From Gloeobacter kilaueensis JS1 (GTDB taxonomy: Bacteria > Cyanobacteriota > Cyanobacteriia > Gloeobacterales > Gloeobacteraceae), in the NCBI RefSeq assembly GCF_000484535.1, contig NC_022600.1, positions 4,270,234 to 4,334,233 on the forward strand: a DNA stretch of 64,000 bases, written 5' to 3'. A program made the position numbers and the translations under genes. This document shows positions 54,999-63,181 of the stretch, piece after piece; positions within the stretch are counted from its first letter, which is position 1; each line of letters starts with the position of its first letter. The notes beneath the pieces were generated by a model. That model worked only from the letters and a program-made list of their open reading frames with translations. It was not told where the DNA came from and searched no databases.

Positions 54999-55388
54999 AT
55001 GCAGATTCGCGTCATTAATAAGCACTATGAACCTGTTGCTGGCGAATACATCGGCAGACCATCAGTCCTTGGTAACCCTTTCGTCCTCGGCCAGGACGGT
55101 AATCGCCAGGAAGTGATCGAAAAGTACAGGCGCTGGCTCTGGCAAAAGCTCAAACAAGGCGGCCCAGTCCTCGATGAGTTGTGCCGCTTGCAGCAGTTGG
55201 CCTATCAGCGTGAACTTGTCCTCGTCTGTTGGTGCAAGCGGCCTGACAGGGAAGTTGCCTGCCACGGTGATGTGCTCAAGCAGGCCATCGAATGGCTCGA
55301 TCGCCGCGAACGGGGAGTGAGCGAACCGGGTGTGCAGGCACAGTTACCCAATGCAGTTGCCCAACAGCTCTCCTTGCTGGAACTGTAA
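54999..55388 (+). CDS. DUF4326 protein
   Basis: The 129-residue protein has EYIGRPSVLGNPFVLG near the start and LVCWCKRPDREVACHGDVLKQ later, the two DUF4326 signatures. The paired cysteines and CHGD suggest a nucleotide- or metal-binding site. It is the first of three closely spaced plus-strand genes (then DUF488 and a dual-OB protein). The molecular function is unknown. Confidence 0.85.
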   Translation: MQIRVINKHYEPVAGEYIGRPSVLGNPFVLGQDGNRQEVIEKYRRWLWQKLKQGGPVLDELCRLQQLAYQRELVLVCWCKRPDREVACHGDVLKQAIEWLDRRERGVSEPGVQAQLPNAVAQQLSLLEL

Positions 55389-55392
55389 ATTC

Positions 55393-55833
55393 ATGTCCAC
55401 CGTCTATACAATTGGCTTCACAAAGCGATCGGCGGCGAGCTTTTTTAACACTCTCCGTTCAATTGGGATCAAGCGCCTGCTCGATGTTCGGCTCAGTAAC
55501 ACCTCACAATTAGCTGCCTTTGCTAAGAAGGACGATCTCGCTTTTTTTCTCGAGGCTATTTGCAAGGCAGAGTACAGGCACGAACCTTTGCTGGCTCCGA
55601 CTGCTCAGATGCTCACTGCCTACAGGAGCGGCAAATGTAACTGGGAGGACTATCAACGGCGATTTCTTGCGTTGATGCACCAGCGTCAGGTGGAGAAGCG
55701 AATAGATCCAACGGTTTTTGATCTGCCCACAGTTTTACTGTGTAGCGAGTTCACAGCGGAGCACTGCCATCGACGTCTGGCACTGGAGTATCTGCAGCAG
55801 TGCTGGGAATCTCTCTTGATTAAACATCTTTAG
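55393..55833 (+). CDS. DUF488 protein
   Basis: The 146-residue protein has VYTIGFTKRSAASFFNTL, LLDVRLSN and VLLCSEFTAEHCHRRLA. The LLCxE...CHR motif is the DUF488 hallmark. ATG at 55393 lies 4 bases after the DUF4326 stop. The C...CHR pattern parallels the C...CHGD of its neighbour. Function unknown; the order and spacing with the flanking genes suggest one complex or pathway. Confidence 0.85.
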   Translation: MSTVYTIGFTKRSAASFFNTLRSIGIKRLLDVRLSNTSQLAAFAKKDDLAFFLEAICKAEYRHEPLLAPTAQMLTAYRSGKCNWEDYQRRFLALMHQRQVEKRIDPTVFDLPTVLLCSEFTAEHCHRRLALEYLQQCWESLLIKHL

Positions 55834-55866
55834 GGTATGCTTTTGTCAACCCTTTGGAGTGTTTGA

Positions 55867-56559
55867 ATGCCTCGCTTTGAGATTCTCTGCCTGGCAAACT
55901 CGCGCAAATACCAGGCTCGCTGCATCGCAGGTCTGCGCTACGACCGCCAGGGTTGGCTACGACCGATCGGGACTGCAGAAAAAGGGGCGCTTACTGTCGA
56001 GGAGTGCAGTTATCCCGATGGAAGCGAGCCCAAAATTCTCGATCGCATCAGCGTCGAATTGATAGATGTCTGCCCCGAGTGGCACCAACCCGAAAACTGG
56101 ACCGCTGTAGCGGGTTCTTTTCGCTGTGTGAGTTCCCCCGATGGCAAAGTACGCCTTGATCGATTGCAGAGGCGTCTGGAGCCTGGACCAGAACTGCTGG
56201 GTAGCCAGACCAATCACATTGAGCAGGCGCATTTTTCTGCTGCAAATCCTGCACAGTCCTCCTTAGCATTGGTGTTACCTGAGCAAATCTTCTGGTACTG
56301 GAAATTGACAGGCAAAGGAAAACGTCAGGTGCGCGTGCGCTTTCGCCTGGCTCAGGCTCGATACGATCTGGCCGTGACAGATCCTGCCTGGGAGGAGCGG
56401 TGCTCAGTGATTGAAGAACCAGACACTCTCTACACCAACGAGGACATCGGGTACTGTCCAGATGCAAACAGCCGATTACTGTTCACGGTCAGCCTTGGGC
56501 AGCCGTACAACGGCCATTATTACAAACTGGTAGCGGCTGTCTTTGCGGTACCCGTATAA
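55867..56559 (+). CDS. dual OB-fold-type protein
   Basis: The 230-residue protein starts FEILCLANSRKYQARCIAGL and DRQGWLRPIGT, the pattern I associate with dual-OB (DuOB) domain proteins found next to DUF488/DUF4326 genes. The second half has FRLAQARYDLAVTDPAWE, then SRLLFTVSLGQPYNGHYYKLVAAV, the second barrel. OB folds bind nucleic acid or nucleotides. It ends the three-gene cassette and converges with the nuclease gene two bases away. Confidence 0.72.
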   Translation: MPRFEILCLANSRKYQARCIAGLRYDRQGWLRPIGTAEKGALTVEECSYPDGSEPKILDRISVELIDVCPEWHQPENWTAVAGSFRCVSSPDGKVRLDRLQRRLEPGPELLGSQTNHIEQAHFSAANPAQSSLALVLPEQIFWYWKLTGKGKRQVRVRFRLAQARYDLAVTDPAWEERCSVIEEPDTLYTNEDIGYCPDANSRLLFTVSLGQPYNGHYYKLVAAVFAVPV

Positions 56560-56561
56560 AT

Positions 56562-57398
56562 TCATCGGCTTCTATCCGATTGACCTTCAATCACCGCCTG
56601 CACATCTTCGGGCAGCGAGGAGAGCAACTCGTAGCCAGTTTCTTTTTCAATCTGGTCTACGCTGACTCGAAAGCGCCGCCAGCTACTTTGCTTGATGCCT
56701 GCCTGGTTTGGCATCAGCACAGCGATCACCCGCGTATTTTTGTTTATACCCGCCAGTCCCAATCCTGGCCGATCGAGCACGACGATTACCTTCCAGCTGC
56801 TCGCTGGAACGCTCACCCGTCCGCCGATCGTGCCCTGGGTACCGGCGACGCCGGCGACGATATATAGTTCTTTGCCTTCACTGGCCAGGGTACGCGAGTA
56901 GCTTTCCAGTTTTTCCCACGGTCCCCGGTTGAGGTCCGGTGCCTGGGGAATCATGTTCGTCATCAAAAACGTCGCAGAGTTGTCCTGGATGCTGCGGGTG
57001 CGATCGGCGGAGGGGCACTGGTGACCCCGGTCGTAGCCGCTGCCGGTGTAGTCGGACGGGGCAATGCGCCCGTAGCCGGGGGGCAGGCTCCTATCGGGGC
57101 GAAAGTCGTTCTGGCGGTCGCTCGTTCCCAGCCAGGAGCGGTTGAGCTGCCAGCTTACCCAGTTGGGAATGCCCTTCGTCGCGTTGTAGGAGAGGGCGTA
57201 CTGGGGTTTAAGCATCAGATAGTTGTTGACGTTTCGCACTTCAGCCGTCGCTCCGCTCGGGTTACCCAAAAGCAGATGAACGCTCGGAGGTGGAGGAGGA
57301 ACTGCTCGCTTACGTCCAAAAAGGAGCCAGAGGACAACAGCAACGAGCGCGACCAGGACGAATAGCAACAGTAGATTGCGGAAAGAGACGCGGGTCAA
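56562..57398 (-). CDS. membrane-anchored or secreted DNA/RNA non-specific endonuclease (NUC1 family)
   Basis: The protein of about 278 residues has a hydrophobic anchor (LLLLFVLVALVAVVLWLLF) and the NUC1 domain: catalytic SGYDRGHQCPSADR (DRGH), TNMIPQAPDLNRGPWEKLE with the metal-binding Asn, and IVAGVAGTQGTIG. Such enzymes degrade DNA and RNA outside the cytoplasm, for nutrition or defence. Start is unclear: TTG at 57398 (ahead of TRVSFRNLL) or TTG at 57449; no ATG is available. Confidence 0.85.
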   Translation of the reverse strand: MTRVSFRNLLLLFVLVALVAVVLWLLFGRKRAVPPPPPSVHLLLGNPSGATAEVRNVNNYLMLKPQYALSYNATKGIPNWVSWQLNRSWLGTSDRQNDFRPDRSLPPGYGRIAPSDYTGSGYDRGHQCPSADRTRSIQDNSATFLMTNMIPQAPDLNRGPWEKLESYSRTLASEGKELYIVAGVAGTQGTIGGRVSVPASSWKVIVVLDRPGLGLAGINKNTRVIAVLMPNQAGIKQSSWRRFRVSVDQIEKETGYELLSSLPEDVQAVIEGQSDRSR

Positions 57399-57651
57399 CG
57401 GCTGGATACACGAAACAGGCCCATCACAGTCTACTGAAAGCGAGCCCAACCGGCCTGGAGGCTGGTCAGCTTTCCAAGGGGGGAAGGACTGCTTGCAGGG
57501 CTCAAGATCTAAAAATGTGTTTACGTAACCATGCTAAGGGTAGGCTATCCAGCTCGTCCAGATTTGCCACTCGCGCAGAGGGAACACTGCTTGCCTTCAA
57601 GACAAACAGAGTATAAAAAGGTTGTAAGAAGTTTTACCGCGACAGGTTGGC

Positions 57652-57927
57652 ATGTCTAAGATAGTGAACACGGGTGTAAAGCTGGACGAGACACTGCATA
57701 ACCGTTTGAAGCAGCTGGGGGTGCTGAAAGCGCGCACGCCACACTGGTTGATGCGAACGGCGATCGAAGAGTATGTGGAACGGGAAGAAGCTTACGAGCG
57801 TGAAAAACAAGAGGATGTAGAACGCTGGCAACGTTACCAGACTCTCAACCATGCTATTCCCCATGAGCAAGTCAGCGCATGGCTAGGAAGTATCGGTACC
57901 GGTAATGAGCAGCCGTGCCCCAAATAG
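57652..57927 (+). CDS. RHH (CopG-like) antitoxin
   Basis: The 91-residue protein begins KIVNTGVKLDETLHNRLKQL and has RTPHWLMRTAIEEYVEREE, the ribbon and two helices of a CopG/ParD antitoxin, with an acidic C-terminal tail that would cover the toxin. It precedes and overlaps a ParE-type toxin frame. A TATAAA (57612-57617) lies 35 bases upstream as a candidate -10. Confidence 0.85.
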   Translation: MSKIVNTGVKLDETLHNRLKQLGVLKARTPHWLMRTAIEEYVEREEAYEREKQEDVERWQRYQTLNHAIPHEQVSAWLGSIGTGNEQPCPK

Positions 57928-58297
57928 CCCTGAACTGTCAAACCGGGGTGAAAGGTTGATTTTTCGTGGCCTGAAACGCCGTGCCTTCGTTAATAACTCT
58001 CAAAATGACAGATCAGGGATAGTCTGGTTGCCTGAGGCGGTCGAGGACACCGGACGCTTGATCAATTTTCTACAGGAGAAGAATCCGGAAGCAGCTGTAC
58101 GCGCTGCGCAGGCTCTGCAAAAAGGCACAAACACTCTCAGCACTTTTCCAGAGCTTGGCCACTCGATGAACGATGGCACAGAGCGAAGGGAGTTCTTCAT
58201 TCCGTTTGGCGCAGGAAGCTATGTCCTGCGTTACATCATTAGTGAGCAGACGCTCGTCATTGTCCGCGTCTGGCACAGTCGCGAAAACCGTAAATAA
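57905..58297 (+). CDS. ParE/RelE-type toxin with abnormal N-terminal extension
   Basis: The core begins IVWLPEAVEDTGRLINFLQ and continues with AVRAAQALQKG, HSMNDGTERREFFIPFGAGSY and IVRVWHSREN, a good ParE pattern. The only usable in-frame start is ATG 57905, which adds about 37 residues with a Ser/Arg-rich, non-family sequence and overlaps the antitoxin by 23 bases. An ATG at 58005 fits a normal ParE start but is one base out of frame and stops at once. A frameshift may have disabled or altered this toxin. Confidence 0.72.
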   Translation: MSSRAPNSPELSNRGERLIFRGLKRRAFVNNSQNDRSGIVWLPEAVEDTGRLINFLQEKNPEAAVRAAQALQKGTNTLSTFPELGHSMNDGTERREFFIPFGAGSYVLRYIISEQTLVIVRVWHSRENRK

Positions 58298-58317
58298 TCT
58301 GGTCTTCGCGCTATAAA

Positions 58318-59235
58318 TCAAATCGGTTGCAGACAGGCTTCGGTGACGGCGAGGACCGAGGCAGCGAGAGCGTCGAGGTCGTAGCCACCTTCGAGGCCGA
58401 AGAGCACCCGGCGGGTGTAGTTCAGGCACTGGCGGGCAAACTCGCCGTAGTCGCTCGCTTGTAGGCACATCTCAGCCAGCGGATCGGCGCTGTGGGCGTC
58501 GAAACCGGCGCTCACGATCAACAGTTGCGCCTCGAAGCGCTCCAGAAAGGGCCAGATCTGTTTTGTAAAGGCCCGCTGGTAGGTACTGCGATCAGAGCCG
58601 GCAGGAAGCGGTACGTTGAGCACGTTGCCGGAGCCGCCCGTTTCGCCCGTGTGGCCGGTGCCGGGATACTGGGGCGACTGGTGCAGCGAGACGTAGGCAA
58701 GGCGCGGTTCGGACCAGCACAGTTGCTGGGTGCCGTTGCCGTGGTGAACGTCCCAGTCGAGGACGGCGACCCGTTCGAGGTGGTGGACGCGCAGGGCGTA
58801 GTGGGCAGCGAGGGCGGCGTTGGAGAACAAGCAAAAACCCATCGCCCGGTCGCGCTCGGCGTGGTGGCCAGGCGGGCGGGCCAGAACCCAGGCCGGTTCG
58901 TTATTCGATAGAACTGCATCGACGCCATCGAGCCAGCCTCCGGCGGCAAGCAGAGCCACATCAAAACTGAGCGGGCTCACGATCGTGTCGGGGTCGAGGG
59001 CACCGCCGCCCTTTTTTGAAGCTGCCTCGACTGTCTTGATAAGGGAAGCGTCGTGGATCCAGCCCAGTTGCTCAGGGCTGGCGGCGCGGGGCTCGCGCCA
59101 GATCAGGCGCGACGAAAAAGGGGCCGCGCGCAGGTGCTCGACGACGGCAACGAGGCGCTCGGGCCGCTCCGGGTGCCAGGGGCCAGTGTCGTGTTCGAGG
59201 AAGCGCTCGGTATAGATGACGGGGAGAGTATTCAA
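58318..59235 (-). CDS. histone deacetylase-like (class II) hydrolase
   Basis: The 305-residue protein has HPERPERLVAVVEHL, ARPPGHHAERDRAMGFCLFSN (catalytic His pair), VLDWDVHHGNGTQ (zinc ligands Asp and His) and VSAGFDAHSADPLAEM. GLEGGYDLDAL is near the end. Bacterial members deacetylate polyamines or acetoin-linked proteins. A zinc enzyme of the cytoplasm; substrate unknown. No linked acetyltransferase is in view. Confidence 0.94.
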   Translation of the reverse strand: MNTLPVIYTERFLEHDTGPWHPERPERLVAVVEHLRAAPFSSRLIWREPRAASPEQLGWIHDASLIKTVEAASKKGGGALDPDTIVSPLSFDVALLAAGGWLDGVDAVLSNNEPAWVLARPPGHHAERDRAMGFCLFSNAALAAHYALRVHHLERVAVLDWDVHHGNGTQQLCWSEPRLAYVSLHQSPQYPGTGHTGETGGSGNVLNVPLPAGSDRSTYQRAFTKQIWPFLERFEAQLLIVSAGFDAHSADPLAEMCLQASDYGEFARQCLNYTRRVLFGLEGGYDLDALAASVLAVTEACLQPI

Positions 59236-59260
59236 GGCCAGCTCTCAGTTTGCCCCCATC

Positions 59261-60421
59261 CTACTGCCGCTCCAGTTCCAGTGTTCCTTCCGGCACGATG
59301 CCCAGGGGATTGGGCGGCGCAAAGCGCCAGTGCTGGCGGAAGTGATTGAGAAAATTCTGGCCCACCAGACCGTCGAGGCCCGTCTGATCCAGTAGCGGCG
59401 TCGCGAGCACGACCGCCTGCACGTTTGCCAGTGAAACCGGACCCAGGCTCAAACCCGGCAGGGTGACGAGCTGACCGCCCTGGCTGCCGCCAAAGCCCAG
59501 CAGATTGACTGTCCGCGATGGGGTGGTATCCAAAGCGAGCTGGCGGGCCAGATTTTTGGAGAGGAGGCTCACACCCGCCCCCGTATCGAGGGCAAAGCGA
59601 AAGGGACCGGCACCGGCGATCGTGACGGCGGCGGTGAGCAGCCCCGACTGGCCCGTAAGCGGGATCGCTCCTGCCGGAGGGGCACTCGGCCTGAGCAGCC
59701 GCAGTTCGGGTATGCGCGGGTCGATCACCATGTCGAAGGCGCTGATCGCGTTGAGGCCCAGGATTCCGGCTTTTTGACCGGGGATGTAAGCCAGGGGCAG
59801 ACTGACCGCCATCAACTGCTGCAGGCGGGCAGTGCCGACGCCGAGCACCGGCAGATAATAGGCCGATGCCTCCACCCGGCCTGAGCGGCGCGAATGGCCG
59901 ATCACCCCCTGGCTGAAGACTTCGCCGGGAATCGGGACAGGGGAACTGGGCAGGCGCAGTTGCCGGGCCAGAGCAGCCGAGATAATCGTGCTGTCCGCTC
60001 CGGTGTCGAGCAGAAAATCCTGTTTGCGACCGGCAATGGTCACCGCCACCGTGTAGACGCCGGTGGACTGGCTACGAAGCAACAATTTCCCGAGCGGTAC
60101 GGTCGCTTCGCCTTCGCCGCTGCGCACAGGAAGCCTGACGCCGCTGGTCTGCAGAACGGCCAGGGTGCGCTCGTTGGCGTCGATGCGGCGCGCTCCCCGC
60201 TCGTCGAGGACGACGACGTTAAAAAAACACTGCTGGGAGGCGGCGCTCAGCGCTTCGCTCTTAGCCCGCTGCAGGTTGGGCAATTTTTTGACCAGGCACT
60301 GCTGGATCTGGGCAAAAAGCGCTGCGCCCAGATCGCTCTGCGCCCGTACCGGCGAATGGACACCGGCTAACGCGAACAAGACAGCCAGCAAACGGGGACA
60401 ACGGGGGATTTTGTACCACAT
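59261..60421 (-). CDS. secreted aspartyl protease with two retropepsin domains
   Basis: The 386-residue protein has a signal peptide (ends VRAQ) and two retropepsin-like lobes, each with a catalytic triplet: FLLDTGADSTII and FALDTGAGVSLLS, separated by about 130 residues. Each is followed by GILGLNA- or GLVGQNF-type loops. One chain can therefore form an internal dimer like eukaryotic pepsin. A periplasmic role is likely; the substrate is unknown. Confidence 0.85.
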   Translation of the reverse strand: MWYKIPRCPRLLAVLFALAGVHSPVRAQSDLGAALFAQIQQCLVKKLPNLQRAKSEALSAASQQCFFNVVVLDERGARRIDANERTLAVLQTSGVRLPVRSGEGEATVPLGKLLLRSQSTGVYTVAVTIAGRKQDFLLDTGADSTIISAALARQLRLPSSPVPIPGEVFSQGVIGHSRRSGRVEASAYYLPVLGVGTARLQQLMAVSLPLAYIPGQKAGILGLNAISAFDMVIDPRIPELRLLRPSAPPAGAIPLTGQSGLLTAAVTIAGAGPFRFALDTGAGVSLLSKNLARQLALDTTPSRTVNLLGFGGSQGGQLVTLPGLSLGPVSLANVQAVVLATPLLDQTGLDGLVGQNFLNHFRQHWRFAPPNPLGIVPEGTLELERQ

Positions 60422-60445
60422 TGCCCCAGTTTACTGGAGCGGAGA

Positions 60446-61255
60446 TTATGGGGTAGGCGACGGGGCCGGGGTCGTCTCGGTCGGGGCGGGGGTGGTCGGC
60501 GTCACCGTCGTCGAACGGGTGAAGCCACCGTCGGGGTTCTTGGTGACCGTCGTATCGATGGTGCCAGAATTGCCCTTCGGGCCGGTCACGGAGCTGTCGC
60601 GGGTGAAGCCGCCTTCCGGATTGCGGGTGAGGGTCGAATCGACCGTCGTCGTCTTGCCGTTCGGGCCGGTGATCGTCTTGTCTTTAGTAAAACTGCCGTC
60701 GGTGTTTTTGGTCACCGAGGAGTCCACCGTCGTCGTCTTGCCGTTCGGGCCCGTAAAGGTAGTGTCTTTGGTGTAGCCTGTGCCCTTGGTGTAGTCGGTC
60801 GTCGTCGTCTTGGTGCCGACGTTCTGACCGGCGCTGTTGGTGATCGTCGAGGTGCTCGTGCGGTCGAAGCCGTTGCCGTTGGAGGTGGTATTGGCGCTGC
60901 GGTTGACATCGTAGGTGTTGCCGCCGGGGCCAGTCACCGTACCGGTGGTCGTCCGGTTCACGCCCTCGCCCGGCGTGTAGCTGCGCGTCGTCGTGCCGTT
61001 GACGTCAAAGGTGTTGCCGCGCGGACCGGTGGCACTGCCGTCGGTGGTGCGGGTGATGCCTTCACCGGGGGTGTAGCTGCGGGTCGTCGTGCCGTTGAAG
61101 TTGCTGATGCCGCGCTGGCCAAAACCACCGCGATTGAAGCCTGCGCCGCCACGAAAACCTCCGCCGAAGCCGCCTCTACGGAACTGGGCCAGTGAGGGGT
61201 AGGCGGAAGCGACGACAAATACAAGAGCGAGCCCGAGAGGGAAAGCTTTGCGCAT
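60446..61255 (-). CDS. secreted repetitive Thr/Gly-rich protein
   Basis: The 269-residue protein has a signal peptide (ends SLAQ), a Gly/Arg/Phe-rich segment (FRRGGFGGGFRGGAGF) and two types of internal repeats: two copies of an NGTTTRSYTPGEG-type unit and at least three of a TGPNGKTTTVDS-type unit of about 27 residues. The composition suggests a surface-exposed, extended protein, with no recognised enzyme domain. It ends in Thr/Pro-rich sequence. Confidence 0.8.
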   Translation of the reverse strand: MRKAFPLGLALVFVVASAYPSLAQFRRGGFGGGFRGGAGFNRGGFGQRGISNFNGTTTRSYTPGEGITRTTDGSATGPRGNTFDVNGTTTRSYTPGEGVNRTTTGTVTGPGGNTYDVNRSANTTSNGNGFDRTSTSTITNSAGQNVGTKTTTTDYTKGTGYTKDTTFTGPNGKTTTVDSSVTKNTDGSFTKDKTITGPNGKTTTVDSTLTRNPEGGFTRDSSVTGPKGNSGTIDTTVTKNPDGGFTRSTTVTPTTPAPTETTPAPSPTP

Positions 61256-61339
61256 AAATCCTCTGCCTCCTGTGCGATACGCCTTTTTGGACTGGTCCGA
61301 CCGGTTGCAGGTTCAGCTCTCCCCAAATTGGACGAAACC

Positions 61340-63073
61340 TCAGCTGCTTCTCGGCTCAAGATAGAGGCGCAGCAGGGCTTCGACGCGCCCGAGGGCTCCT
61401 TCGCCCAGCTTGGCCGCCTGCAGCGCCTGGTTAAAATCGTCCCCCAGCCGGGTGCGGAGCACGACGAGTAAACTTGCCGGCTGTCGCCAGTCGATTGAGC
61501 CCACCCGATCGAGGGTGAGCATCGCGATCGCCGCCTGGCCCACGGCGAGCAGGGGCCGATCGAGGTTGACGAGCGCCTCGGCCAGGGCGGCTCTGGCTGT
61601 TCCTTCCCACCAGAGATCCCCCAGGCCGCTCGCCAGCTGAAGGCTCTGCTCCAACAGCGGCAGCGCCTCCTCCGCCCGGTTCAAAAATAGCTGCAGCGCT
61701 CCGAGACCGGTGAGGGCGACCATCTCGGCGGGCCGCTCCTTTGCCTGGCGGCTCGCTTCCAGTCCCTGCTGCAGGTACGCTGCGGCCAGCTCGTAGCGCT
61801 CGGGGTCGAGCACCTCCTCGAACTGCAGCGCCAGACTGTAGGCGTTGCCGAGGTTGGCAAGGGCGTGGGCCTGGCCCGTCCGATCGCCCACCTGGCGGGC
61901 GTAGACCAGCGCCCGCTCGAACAGTTCGCTCGCCGCCGCAAACTCGCGCAACCGCAGCTGGGTGCTGCCCTGGTTAATTAAGTTGGCCACCCGCACGCGC
62001 GGGTCGCTCTCGCCCTCTAGAGCTTCGAGCGCCTCGCGGTGCAGCGCCAGCGAGCGCGGATAATCGCCCAGCAACCGGGCGGTGTAACCCAGCAAATTGA
62101 GCAGCTTCGCCTTTTCGATGGGCGTCGAGCCGAGGCGCAGCGGTTCGCCCATGTAGGTGAGGGCCGCCCGCAGGTACGGCCCGTCGAAGATGGCCAATAG
62201 CCCGCCGTAAAGGGGAAAGTACGGCTGGGAGGCAAAGGCGCGCAGGATCTGCAGGGCGTTTTGAAAGCTCGCCTCCGAGAGGGCGGACTGGCGGACCAGG
62301 GCCTGGGCAAAGTCGGCCCAAAAGATTGCAAAGGTGAGAAAGGTCGAAGCGAGGACGGCGACGCGGGAGGTGGCAGGCAGGTTCGGATAGCGCTGCTCGA
62401 AGGAGCGGACCAGATGGCGCTCGATGCGCCGCAGCAGAACCGTCAATTCAATCCAGCCCAGCGCGTCGAGCGATTCAGCCGCCAGAAAGTCCCTGGCGCT
62501 TTCGCCCCGGTCGAGGGCCTCTAGAAGCGTGCGGGCCGTACCAACAGGCAAAAGCGCCGCCCAACTGCCCCAGGGGCCAGTGCGGGTAAAACCGAGGGTG
62601 CTGTTGCCGGTGTAGAGCCAGTCGAGCAGATTTGCCTCGATCCGCAAGTAGACCGCCAGGCTCTGGCGCAGGCTCACGGCCAGCTCGACTGGCAGCCCTT
62701 CTCGCTTCTCAAGCAGGGCGGCGACTTTTTGCCACTCGTCGTCAGAAAGAGCGAGCCTGCCGTTCGGGTCCATGCCGTTCACCAGCAAAGCGGGCCACTC
62801 CTCCGTCCCGGCACTGGCCAGTTCGCGAATGAACTGCCTGAGCTGCAACTCGCGCTCGTTGGCCGACTGCAACTCCCGCCAGACACGGGCGATGAGCCTG
62901 AGCGTGCGCGCTGCACTCGATTCGCTCGGGGTCGTCGCCACAAGCCGCTCCAGAAAAATCTCGAACTCGGGAGCCATCTCGAAGAGGACCGGCTTGAGCA
63001 GATGGGCGATCGCCGCCGGCGAGCGGGCCGTGCGCGCCTGGGCAATGATGCGCTCAAAGTGTTCGTCTGACAT
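61340..63073 (-). CDS. TPR-repeat protein
   Basis: The 577-residue protein is almost entirely helical. The C-terminal half has clear tetratricopeptide-like repeats (LLNLLGYTARLLGDYPRSLALHREALEALE, in pieces: NQGSTQLRLREFAAASELFE, ANLGNAYSLALQFEE). The N-terminal 200 residues form an unknown helical domain. No signal peptide is seen. It probably acts as a protein-interaction scaffold. ATG at 63073. Confidence 0.82.
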   Translation of the reverse strand: MSDEHFERIIAQARTARSPAAIAHLLKPVLFEMAPEFEIFLERLVATTPSESSAARTLRLIARVWRELQSANERELQLRQFIRELASAGTEEWPALLVNGMDPNGRLALSDDEWQKVAALLEKREGLPVELAVSLRQSLAVYLRIEANLLDWLYTGNSTLGFTRTGPWGSWAALLPVGTARTLLEALDRGESARDFLAAESLDALGWIELTVLLRRIERHLVRSFEQRYPNLPATSRVAVLASTFLTFAIFWADFAQALVRQSALSEASFQNALQILRAFASQPYFPLYGGLLAIFDGPYLRAALTYMGEPLRLGSTPIEKAKLLNLLGYTARLLGDYPRSLALHREALEALEGESDPRVRVANLINQGSTQLRLREFAAASELFERALVYARQVGDRTGQAHALANLGNAYSLALQFEEVLDPERYELAAAYLQQGLEASRQAKERPAEMVALTGLGALQLFLNRAEEALPLLEQSLQLASGLGDLWWEGTARAALAEALVNLDRPLLAVGQAAIAMLTLDRVGSIDWRQPASLLVVLRTRLGDDFNQALQAAKLGEGALGRVEALLRLYLEPRSS

Positions 63074-63181
63074 CGGACTTCCTGCCGGGCATCGTTCATC
63101 CTATCGCCTGCAGGGGGCAGGTGACGGACGGGCCGCCCCTGGTACAATCAAGTGTAAATCTTTGTAAAGAAAGGGACCGGA

